This document shows, in pieces, positions 19,500 to 27,548 of a stretch of DNA of 64,000 nt. Positions within the stretch are counted from its first letter, which is position 1, and every line of letters begins with the position of its first letter. Under the pieces are notes generated by a model, which saw only the letters and a list, made by a program, of their open reading frames with translations, searched no databases and was not told the origin of the DNA. Origin of the DNA: Deinococcus radiotolerans (lineage in GTDB: Bacteria; Deinococcota; Deinococci; Deinococcales; Deinococcaceae); contig NZ_BMPE01000006.1 of the NCBI RefSeq assembly GCF_014647435.1, positions 1 through 64,000 on the forward strand. The letters are read 5' to 3'. The position numbers were made by a program, and so were the translations under genes.

Positions 19500-19636
19500 G
19501 CGGCGAGGCGGGAGTCGAACCCGCGACCGTCTGGGCAAGATCACCTTCCCCGAACGGCCCGCCGGGCGGACAAGGGTGTGGAGAAGAGGATGCCTGTGAA
19601 GGCATTCAGATGCTCTGCCAGCTGAGCTACCCGCCG
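19500..19636 (-). ncRNA. tRNA/Y-RNA-like chimera with enlarged anticodon loop (array chimera 3)
   Basis: Acceptor CGGCGGG/CTCGCCG (one G-U), D arm GCTC-AGCTGGCA-GAGC and T arm GCGGG-TTCGACT-CCCGC are intact. The base after the acceptor is C followed by ACT, so CCA is not encoded. The anticodon stem TCTGA/CCAGA (one A-C mismatch) encloses 71 nt (19535-19605). These hold a hairpin ATGCC/GGCAT and a module with outer stem CTTCTCC/GGGGAAG, CCCTTG opposite CCGT, and inner cap CCGC-CCG-GCGG. The layout equals chimera 2, although the helices differ in sequence. That is what covariation in a conserved RNA looks like. Confidence 0.65.
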
Positions 19637-19688
19637 CGTAACGTGGCTTCAGGTTCCCCGCAGGGCACGCCGTTCAGCGCGTGTCTTG

Positions 19689-19771
19689 TGGTGGATGGGT
19701 GAGATTCGAACTCACTTGCCGTGAGGCAGGCGATGTACAGTCGTCCGCGACTCGTCGTCGCCGCCCATCCA
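19689..19771 (-). tRNA. tRNA-Tyr-like gene (GTA), degenerate D arm
   Basis: Anticodon loop CTGTACA (anticodon GTA, U33 present) on stem GACGA/TCGCC with one mismatch; a 13-nt variable arm (TGCC/GGCA) typical of bacterial tRNA-Tyr; T arm GTGAG-TTCGAAT-CTCAC. With G1-C72, A73 and CCA the acceptor has only six pairs, so the acceptor/T stack is 11 rather than 12 bp. The D loop (GACGA) lacks G18G19, so the elbow contact with the T loop is lost. Identity is clear, function in translation doubtful. Confidence 0.6.
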
Positions 19772-19961
19772 GAAATTTCGCGCCTGGACAAGATGGCGAT
19801 ATCGAAGGTGCAGCGGCGTACCACGGGTGACCGGCATGAACGGACCTCGCTGCTCCTGCCCGGTTCGCCGTACGTTCATCAGTTGTGCGCTGGAGGCGGG
19901 AAGGAGGGGGAGCGGGAGTGCGTTCATGGGATGACCTCGGGTCGTGGATTTGCCGTGCTGT
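19772..19961. other. Spacer inside the tRNA/Y-like array
   Basis: 190 bp between the Tyr-like and the minimal Y-like gene. CTTG and CCGA words occur on the minus strand but I could not build a Ro-type helix from them. An 8-bp palindrome CGATATCG lies at 19797-19804. No supported gene. Confidence 0.4.
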
Positions 19962-20058
19962 TGGGGTGGGTGATTGGATTCGAACCAGTTTCGCCAATAA
20001 CCCTCACGCATCGGCCCAGAAGTGGGCAAGGGGCGTGTGAGGGGTCGAATCACCCACC
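19962..20058 (-). ncRNA. Minimal Y-RNA-like RNA with tRNA ends (array chimera 4)
   Basis: The two ends form an 11-bp perfect stem (GGTGGGTGATT with AATCACCCACC), followed by C73 and encoded CCA. A T-arm-like element (ACTGG-TTCGAAT-CCAAT) remains, but there is no D arm and no anticodon arm. The centre is the best module of the four: CCCTCAC/GTGAGGG, then CCCTTG opposite CCGAT, then cap CCCA-CTTC-TGGG, followed by GGTTATTGG. It resembles Y RNA Ro-binding sequence (CCGA...GUG.G.UUAUU in human Y5, from memory). The T-arm segment can also refold as ATTGG-CGAA...TTCG-CCAAT. This is the most likely dedicated Rsr-binding RNA in the array. Confidence 0.7.
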
Positions 20059-20079
20059 ATGCAGGGCCCGCTGTTGGGC

Positions 20080-20157
20080 TGGTCCTCCGGGTGAGATTTG
20101 AACTCACACGGGCCCGCGTCTGAGGCGTGTTCGTCTACCGGGTTGGGAGACCGGAGT
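20080..20157 (-). tRNA. tRNA-Leu-like gene (CAG) with short variable loop
   Basis: Anticodon stem CACGC/GCGGG (one A-G mismatch) with loop CTCAGAC gives anticodon CAG and U33. D loop CAACCCGGTAGA is Leu-like with GG, but the D stem pairs at only two positions. The acceptor ACTCCGG/CCGGAGG has an A1-G72 mismatch; A73 and CCA are present. Bacterial tRNA-Leu needs a long variable arm, whereas here only five bases (CCCGT) separate the anticodon and T stems. Probably not a working Leu acceptor. Confidence 0.6.
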
Positions 20158-20272
20158 GTGGATCAGGATGGTCGGAAGGGCCGGAGCCCGGGATCAGCGC
20201 AGGCTTCTGCGCCCTCGGTTGCGCCATCATCCGACGGTGGCTGGGCGCCCTGCCGATGGGCAGAAACCTGAA

Positions 20273-20347
20273 TGGAGCAGATGGATGGAGTTGCACCACC
20301 GTCCTCTCGTTGGCAACGAGAAATCCTGACTGCTGGACGACATCTGC
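20273..20347 (-). tRNA. tRNA-Gly-like gene (GCC) with altered D and T loops
   Basis: Acceptor GCAGATG/CATCTGC, U73 (normal for bacterial Gly) and encoded CCA. Anticodon stem TCTCG/CGAGA with loop TTGCCAA gives GCC. D stem GTCC/GGAT encloses AGCAGTCA without G18G19, and the T loop is TGCAACT, with G in place of U55. Loss of both elbow partners should weaken EF-Tu use and ribosome function. Staphylococcal cell-wall Gly-tRNAs carry comparable losses. Confidence 0.65.
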
Positions 20348-20426
20348 GTAACGGGCGGGCGAGGGGTGAACGCGGGGTGTTGGTCCAGTTGACAGTGGGG
20401 TAACCCGTGTTCTTCGGCCCGCCCAG

Positions 20427-20501
20427 TGGGACTCCCAGCCGGAATTGAACCGGCGTTTTCAGAGTGAAAGTCTGAGGTCCTCACCACTGGACGATGGGAG
20501 C
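20427..20501 (-). tRNA. tRNA-Glu (TTC)
   Basis: Anticodon stem TCAGA/TCTGA with loop CTTTCAC gives anticodon TTC. D arm GTCC-AGTGGTGA-GGAC and T arm GCCGG-TTCAATT-CCGGC are sound. The acceptor GCTCCCA/TGGGAGT starts with a G1-U72 wobble and is followed by C73 and encoded CCA; C73 is odd for Glu, which normally has a purine. It is the promoter-distal-most upstream gene, first in the array by transcription. Confidence 0.75.
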
Positions 20502-20608
20502 GGTGCTGGCGGCGGACAAGTGGGTCACGCAGGGTGGTTCCTTTTGAAAGAGAACCCTGGGTATCCGGCCCGCGCCGGGGTGTTGGGGGATGCCCTCACC
20601 TGCCGTGC

Positions 20609-20636
20609 AGTGTACGGGCGTGGGAGCGCAGGTCAC
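20609..20636 (-). promoter_or_regulatory. Weak candidate promoter for the tRNA/Y-like array
   Basis: On the minus strand GTGACC is followed after 16 bp by TACACT, about 100 bp upstream of tRNA-Glu. It is the only reasonable -35/-10 pair I found in the leader, and it is not specific enough to be sure. Confidence 0.25.
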
Positions 20637-20711
20637 ATTCGCCGTGTGGCGTAAGGGACGGCTAGGCCATCCGGCGGGCCCGCAGCGCGGACCGACCGCA
20701 ATGGGAAAGCA

Positions 20712-20744
20712 GGAAGGCCGGAAGCGGTATCCTTCCGGCCTTCT
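20712..20744 (-). terminator. Terminator after fakA-like gene
   Basis: Arms AAGGCCGGAAG and CTTCCGGCCTT with a short loop form a strong hairpin 15-45 bp past the stop at 20759. It separates the fakA operon from the tRNA array. Confidence 0.75.
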
Positions 20745-20758
20745 GCGGTGCTCTGAGC

Positions 20759-22379
<1,621 letters not shown>

Positions 22380-22387
<8 letters not shown>

Positions 22388-22712
22388 GCTGGACTCCCAC
22401 GGCGTGCACGCGCGCGGCCGCCAGTTCGATGCCCGCCTGGGTCTTCACGGTGTGTTCCACGCGCTCCACGATATTGCGCGCCACGGTGGGGATGCTCACG
22501 CCGTACGCGACGACCACGTACAGGTCCGCGGCATAGCGGCCGCCGTCGCGGCTGATCACGACGCCGTCACTGACGTTCGCGCGGCCCAGCACGCGGCTGA
22601 GGCCCTCTTTCAGGTTGCTGGGGGCCATGCCGACCACGCCTGGGATCTCGTGGGCGGTCAGCCCGATCAGTGAGGCGAGGGCCGCCTCGGTGATTTGAAT
22701 GGAGCCATTCAC
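22380..22712 (-). CDS. Asp23/Gls24 family envelope-stress protein
   Basis: The 110-residue protein matches DUF322/Asp23: it opens ITEAALASLIGLTAHEIPGVVGM, has GVVISRDGGRYAADLYVVVAYG in the middle, and ends VNVEV-type helices (VKTQAGIELAAARVHAVGVQ). Members line the inner membrane or act as small stress proteins. It is immediately upstream of and overlaps the fakA-like gene, a pairing seen in many Gram-positive bacteria. No signal or membrane segment. Confidence 0.88.
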
Positions 22713-22969
22713 AGTAAAGGCCAGTATACCGGAGCAGCAGGAAGCGGTTCCGCAGGTCGGCGGTGAAGGTGGGCCGGCCCCGGACCCTGCCGTTCAGGCG
22801 CAGGCCAGAGAGCAGAGAGCTGCCGCAGGGCTGATCGGTACTGCAGCCCTGTGGCGCACGCCGCCGACGCGGGCCGTAGCCTCGCGCGGCGGCCCGTCGG
22901 TCGCCCGGGTCGCGCGAGGCGTCCCGGCTCGCGGAACCCTGCCGGGGCGGCGCGTGGTCTACTCCCCGC

Positions 22970-24292
22970 ATGCCTCTGGTCAATTCAATGGACGCCGCCG
23001 ACCTCACCCTGTCGTTCATCTCCCCGGATGGAGGGCGCCTGACCCGCGACCTGAGCGGGGGAGAGGTGCGCCTGCACGCCCGGAGTGAACAGGGTGATCA
23101 GGCCGTGGCCCTGCTGCCCGCCAGCGCCGCGGAGGCGCGCGAGGTGGGCGCCGCCCTGATGCGGCTCGCCCGGGAGCTCAAGTCCGCGCGGGTGCAGGTG
23201 CCCGCCACCGAGCACGCCTCGGCCCTGGCCGCCGCGGCGCTGGGCGAGGGCTGGCGCGACGCCCGCTACCGTCAGCGCGGCCCCGGCGAGCCGCAGCTGC
23301 TCGTGGCGGGCCTGACGGGTGACGAGCAGGCCCGCGTGGAGGCGCTGGGCGCGGGCGTGACCTTCGCGCGTGAACTGGTAAGTGCGCCCGGGAACGTCCT
23401 GAATCCCGTCACGCTGGCCCGCGAGGCCCGCACGCTGGAGGCCCTCGGGGTGGACGTGGATGTCTGGGACGGGGACGACGTTGCCGCGCGCGGCATGAAC
23501 CTCCTCGCGGCGGTGGCGGCGGGCAGCGCTGCGGGCCCGCGCCTGATCCGCGCGACGCTGCCCGCGCGGGGTGAGGCGCACACGGTGGTCGCGCTGGTGG
23601 GTAAGGGCATCACGTTTGACACCGGCGGGTACTCCATCAAGACCGCCGCCGGGATGGCCACCATGAAGAGCGACATGGGCGGCGCCGCCGCCGTGCTGGG
23701 CGCCATGCGGTCCCTGGCGGCCCTGCGCGACCTGATTCCTGATGGGGTGGAGGTCCGTGCGTACGTGGCCGCCGCGGAGAATATGGTCGGCCCGCACGCC
23801 ATGCGCCCCGGCGACGTGTACCGCGCCGCGAACGGCCTGCACGTGGAGATCACGAACACCGACGCCGAGGGCCGCCTCGTGCTGGCCGACACCCTGACCG
23901 TCGCCTGCGAGGAGGGGGCCACTGAACTCGTGGACCTGGCCACGCTGACCGGCGTGAAGGTCAGCGCGCTGGGCAATGACATTGCCGCGCTGTTCAGCAG
24001 CGACGAGACCCTCACGGCCCGGCTGAAGGCCGCCGCGCGGGACGCGGGCGAGCACGTGTGGGAACTGCCGCTGCACCAGCCGTACCTGAAGTCCTACCGC
24101 AAGGGCACCATCGCAGACCTGAAGAACAGCGACATGCAGCCCGCCGGGGGCAGCATCAAGGCGGCACTGTTCCTGGCGCAGTTCGTGACGCGGCCCTGGG
24201 CGCACCTGGACATTGCCGGGAACGCCGACCGTGAGGAGGTCGCCACCGGCTGGGGCGTCGGCACGCTCGTGGAGTACGTCCTGGCCCGCTGA
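22970..24292 (+). CDS. M17 leucyl aminopeptidase family protein
   Basis: Cytosolic di-zinc aminopeptidase releasing N-terminal residues from peptides. The 440-residue product has the smaller N-terminal macro-like domain. Its C-terminal catalytic domain has VGKGITFDTGGYSIK (metal-ligand Lys/Asp), the MKSDMGGAAAVLGAM loop, and the signature NTDAEGRLVLADTL (about 300-313). A helical tail follows, with GGSIKAALFLAQFV and WAHLDIAGNA. The first ATG is at 22970, a second at 22988; neither has a clear ribosome site. The 257 bp upstream hold no gene. Confidence 0.93.
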   Translation: MPLVNSMDAADLTLSFISPDGGRLTRDLSGGEVRLHARSEQGDQAVALLPASAAEAREVGAALMRLARELKSARVQVPATEHASALAAAALGEGWRDARYRQRGPGEPQLLVAGLTGDEQARVEALGAGVTFARELVSAPGNVLNPVTLAREARTLEALGVDVDVWDGDDVAARGMNLLAAVAAGSAAGPRLIRATLPARGEAHTVVALVGKGITFDTGGYSIKTAAGMATMKSDMGGAAAVLGAMRSLAALRDLIPDGVEVRAYVAAAENMVGPHAMRPGDVYRAANGLHVEITNTDAEGRLVLADTLTVACEEGATELVDLATLTGVKVSALGNDIAALFSSDETLTARLKAAARDAGEHVWELPLHQPYLKSYRKGTIADLKNSDMQPAGGSIKAALFLAQFVTRPWAHLDIAGNADREEVATGWGVGTLVEYVLAR

Positions 24293-24308
24293 GTCAGCGG
24301 CCAGAAGA

Positions 24309-24350
24309 GGGGCGGGCCAGCTGGAGTGTTCAGCTGGCCCGCCCCCCTTT
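24309..24350. terminator. Convergent terminator
   Basis: A 15-bp perfect stem, arms GGGGCGGGCCAGCTG and CAGCTGGCCCGCCCC, followed by CCTTT on the plus strand. It lies between convergent genes and can serve both. Confidence 0.8.
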
Positions 24351-24359
24351 CTGCCCCGG

Positions 24360-25280
24360 TTACATCGCCGGGTTCAGTTTGCCACGCAGGACGAGCTTCA
24401 CGCGCTGGCCAAGTCGCTTGTACAGCGGCGGCGCGTGCTGCGCGCGGAAGTCCATGGTGGCCTCCTCGCTGCCCACGTCATGCCCGTACTTCTGCGTCAG
24501 GAAGTACCGGTGATCCATGATCCACAGGTACAGGTCGGCCTCGGTGCGCCCGGGGAAGCGGGACATCACGTCGTGCAGGTCGATGTTCTCCACGATCCGG
24601 CAGTACAGGCGGCGGTACCAGCTTTCCACCGCCTCCTCCCAGGTGATGGGGGGCAGGCCCGCGCGTTCGGGCTTGCGGTCCAGGAAGTACTGGCGGGTGC
24701 GGATGTGTTCCAGCAGTTTCTCGTAGCGGCCCGGCGTGGTGAAGCGGATCGGGAGGTGGTGCGGGATCAGCGTGTCGAGGTTGGTGGCCTTCAGGAACTG
24801 CGCGTACTCGCCCTTGATGATCAGGTCCTTCAGCGTGTCGCCTTCCTCCGGGGGGACCGTCACGTGCAGTTCGATCACGTACGCGTCGATGAACTTCTGC
24901 CCCTGGCGCCGCGCGACGGACACGCGGTGGTTGCCGTCCTTCACGAAGTACAGGTCGCCCACCTTGTACACCTGGATGGGCGGCAGTTCCTTGCCCTGAA
25001 GCTGCGCGGCGCGCACGCCGATCCAGCGTTCGTCCAGGTGCGCTTCCTTGGGCAGGTAGTGCCGGTCGAACTCGCGGTAGCGGTCCACCGACCCGATGAT
25101 GTGATCCACCTCAATGGTCTCCAGGCCCCGCTGGTGCTCGCCGTCCGGGGCGAGGTGACGCACCCAGTCGAAGGGCAGCAGTTCGTTCGGTTGCCGCCGC
25201 AGGATCGCCAGGAGATCGCGCACGTCCCCGATGAACCGGGCGCGTTCGACGTCATGTTTGGCCTGATCAAAAATGGACAT
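24360..25280 (-). CDS. ParB-nuclease-domain-like protein of unknown function
   Basis: The 306-residue product carries a ParB/sulfiredoxin-like core: IEVDHIIGSVDRYREFD, LPPIQVYKVGDLYFV, then KDGNHRVSVARRQGQKFIDAYVIEL (about 115-140), equivalent to the GxxRxxA nucleotide-binding box. The C-terminal half (about 170-306) is helical with aromatic-rich segments such as EEAVESWYRRLYCRIVEN and is not a DNA-binding HTH I recognise. Similar proteins occur in Chloroflexi and Deinococci, often labelled transcriptional regulators. It is not beside parA. An enzymatic or regulatory role cannot be chosen. Confidence 0.75.
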   Translation of the reverse strand: MSIFDQAKHDVERARFIGDVRDLLAILRRQPNELLPFDWVRHLAPDGEHQRGLETIEVDHIIGSVDRYREFDRHYLPKEAHLDERWIGVRAAQLQGKELPPIQVYKVGDLYFVKDGNHRVSVARRQGQKFIDAYVIELHVTVPPEEGDTLKDLIIKGEYAQFLKATNLDTLIPHHLPIRFTTPGRYEKLLEHIRTRQYFLDRKPERAGLPPITWEEAVESWYRRLYCRIVENIDLHDVMSRFPGRTEADLYLWIMDHRYFLTQKYGHDVGSEEATMDFRAQHAPPLYKRLGQRVKLVLRGKLNPAM

Positions 25281-25505
25281 GGGGCTGGCTCACTCCTTCA
25301 TGCCCCCGGGAGGGGCGCGCTGGGGCCGGGTCGCCTCTGTCACCGCCGGGAGAGAGAAGCCCGGACTTGCCGTCATCCTAGCGCACGCCCGGTCAGGCCT
25401 TCGTGACGAAAGCCCCCCGGGCCAGCCTTCAGGAAGCGTTTACGTTCCGGCGTAAAGGTGTGCTGCGCCGCCGGACGCCCGCCGCCGCGCGGTGTTGAAT
25501 GCGGC

Positions 25506-26102
25506 ATGCTCGGCAAGTTCTTCAAGAAACCCGCGGACGACATGGGGGGCCGCGTCCCCCCGGGACAGACCCTCACCACGCGCTTTCCCGTGCTGACCTA
25601 CGGCCCCACGCAGCACTACAGGCCTGAAGAGGTGGTCATCCGCATCACGGGCCTCGCCGAGGAGCGCAGCTTCACCTGGGCGGACCTGATGGCCCTGACG
25701 CAGACCACGCTGACGTACGACATCCACTGCGTGACGCACTGGAGCAAACTGGACACCACCTGGACCGGCGTGCGCGTCACGGACCTGATGGACCACATCG
25801 GCCTGAAACCCGGCGCCACCCACGTCATGCAGCACTCGGTGGGCGGGTACACGACCAACCTCGCCCTGGACGACTTCCTGCGCCCCGAGAACCTGCTGGC
25901 CCACACCTTCGACGGGCAGCCCCTGGACGCCGAGCACGGCGGCCCGCTGCGGCTGGTCGTGCCGCACCTGTACTTCTGGAAGAGCGCCAAGTGGCTCAGC
26001 GGCCTGGAATTCATGAGCGCCGACCAGCCGGGCTTCTGGGAACGCAACGGCTACCACATGCGCGGCGATCCCTTCGCGGAGGAACGCTACGACGACGACT
26101 GA
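25506..26102 (+). CDS. Sulfite-oxidase-like molybdopterin oxidoreductase domain protein
   Basis: The 198-residue protein is a stand-alone molybdopterin-binding domain (PF00174) of the sulfite-oxidase/YedY superfamily. YDIHCVTHWSKLDTTWTGV holds the Mo-coordinating Cys (about residue 80). Further motifs are HSVGGYTTNLALDDF, GPLRLVVPHLYFWKSAKWLSGLEF and FWERNGYHMRGDP. There is no Tat or Sec signal, so it appears cytoplasmic, unlike YedY. A moeA gene lies at 53081 in the same window. The ATG at 25506 is preferred; codons before it read as noncoding. Confidence 0.88.
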   Translation: MLGKFFKKPADDMGGRVPPGQTLTTRFPVLTYGPTQHYRPEEVVIRITGLAEERSFTWADLMALTQTTLTYDIHCVTHWSKLDTTWTGVRVTDLMDHIGLKPGATHVMQHSVGGYTTNLALDDFLRPENLLAHTFDGQPLDAEHGGPLRLVVPHLYFWKSAKWLSGLEFMSADQPGFWERNGYHMRGDPFAEERYDDD

Positions 26103-26139
26103 CCCCACCCCGGACCTGACCGGCGGCGGCGAGTACCTC

Positions 26140-26670
26140 GTGCCGGACGTGCTGCGCCCCGGCCTGACCCTGGTGCTGGTGGGCACCGCGCCCAGCCGCA
26201 TCAGCGCCGCCGCCCGCGCGTACTACGCCAACCCCGGCAACCGCTTCTGGTTCACCCTGCACGAGGTCGGCCTGACCCCCCACCTGCTGCTGCCGCAGGA
26301 ATACCCCCGCCTGCCCGAGTACGGCATCGGCCTGACCGACGTCGCCAAGCGGCACAGCGGCGTCGACGCCGCCCTGCCCGGCGAGGCCTGGGCACCGGAG
26401 GAACTGCGCGCCAAACTCCGCACGTACCGGCCCCGACTGGTCGCCTTCACCAGTAAACGCGGCGCGTCCGAGACGCTGGGCCTCCCCACGGGCCGCCTGC
26501 CATACGGTGAGCAGACGCAGAAGCTCGAGGGCTGCGAACTGTGGGTGGTGCCCAGCACCAGCCCCCTGGCCCAGACGCACTTTCAGCTGGCGCCCTGGCA
26601 GGCGCTCGCGGCGCGCGTGCAGGCCCTGCGCGGGAACCCGCCCGCGCCGAACCCCGTACCTGCACCATGA
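26140..26670 (+). CDS. mug: Mismatch-specific uracil/thymine DNA glycosylase (MUG/TDG family)
   Basis: Base-excision repair enzyme removing U or T mispaired with G. The 176-residue product has the family's motif 1 as LVLVGTAPSRISAAA with PGNRFWFTL (about 12-40), GIGLTDVAKRHSG, and a second active-site loop VVPSTSPLAQTHF near the C terminus, where MUG proteins have NPSG-like sequence. D. radiodurans is known to encode a MUG. The start is GTG at 26140; the gene follows the molybdopterin protein by 37 bp and overlaps the next gene by 4 bp (ATGA). Confidence 0.87.
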   Translation: MPDVLRPGLTLVLVGTAPSRISAAARAYYANPGNRFWFTLHEVGLTPHLLLPQEYPRLPEYGIGLTDVAKRHSGVDAALPGEAWAPEELRAKLRTYRPRLVAFTSKRGASETLGLPTGRLPYGEQTQKLEGCELWVVPSTSPLAQTHFQLAPWQALAARVQALRGNPPAPNPVPAP

Positions 26671-27410
26671 CCCGCTCCCGCCCCCACCGGCGCGGCGGCG
26701 CGCGCCTCGCCCGCCAGTTGCTCCGCGCCCCCTCACCCGATCAGCAGGACCCCTGGCTGGCGCGTTCCCCGGCTGATCCACGCGCCGCCCTGTCCCGCGG
26801 GCGCGCCCAGGTGCGGCGACTGAGCCGCGTGGGCCTGCTGGTCATCCTGACCCTGACCGCGCTGTCCTTCCTGGGCACCCTGGCCCTCCTGCTGGGCATT
26901 GGCGTGGCGTCCGGCAGCGACGTGGCCGGGTGGCTGCTGGGCCTCACGCTGCTCCTGAGCTTCACGCTGATCGGCTGGAGCGTCCACCGCGCCCGGCACC
27001 TCCTGCGTGCCCCCACCCCTGAAGCCCTGCCCGCCGCGGCGCCCCCCGACGAGCAGGACCTGCTGCGCACCCTGCGCCTGTCCGAGCGGGCGCTGCCCAC
27101 CCCCTCCCTGCCGGCCTTCCAGCGCGCGGTGACCGCCACACGCGACGCCCTGCGCGCCACCGAGCACGCCCCCACCCTGACGCGCGACGTGTTCGACGCC
27201 CGACAGGCGGCCCGTGAGGACCTGCCCCGCATTCTCGACGCCTACCAGCGCGCCCCGCACGCCCGCGACGAGCAGGAACTGCACCGGCAACTGCACCTGA
27301 TCGAGACCCGCATGGCTGACATCACCCGGATGCACAGCGAGGCGCAGCGCCGCGACCAGCAGGCCGACACCACCTACCTGCGCGACAAGTACGACCCCCC
27401 CCGCGACTGA
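26667..27410 (+). CDS. Two-helix membrane protein of unknown function
   Basis: The 247-residue product has an Arg-rich cytoplasmic N terminus (about 55 residues) and two transmembrane helices (VGLLVILTLTALSFLGTLAL and VAGWLLGLTLLLSFTLIGW, near 58-78 and 88-107). A long helical C-terminal domain rich in Arg, Asp and His (ARQAAREDLPRILDAYQ, ELHRQLHLIETRMADITRMH) is probably a coiled coil. No family recognised. Translationally coupled to mug by a 4-bp overlap. Confidence 0.8.
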   Translation: MTRSRPHRRGGARLARQLLRAPSPDQQDPWLARSPADPRAALSRGRAQVRRLSRVGLLVILTLTALSFLGTLALLLGIGVASGSDVAGWLLGLTLLLSFTLIGWSVHRARHLLRAPTPEALPAAAPPDEQDLLRTLRLSERALPTPSLPAFQRAVTATRDALRATEHAPTLTRDVFDARQAAREDLPRILDAYQRAPHARDEQELHRQLHLIETRMADITRMHSEAQRRDQQADTTYLRDKYDPPRD

Positions 27411-27548
27411 CCACGGTGCGCCCGCCCACCGGACCAAACCGTTCGGGCTCAGCGTAGCCGCCACGCGTAAAGAACTCATGCAGAAAGCCGAAACGTCCCC
27501 CAGGCCAACCGGCACTCGGCCCGCCCCGCCCCCTGCCACGCTGACGGT

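Noticed and set aside
19338..19636. Group I or group II introns in the array tRNAs
   Set aside because: Inserts of about 48-71 nt are far below the size of either intron class and lack their core motifs.
19772..19961. Spacer tested for a full-length Y RNA in normal strand order
   Set aside because: CCGA and CTTG are present but the flanking strands do not pair.
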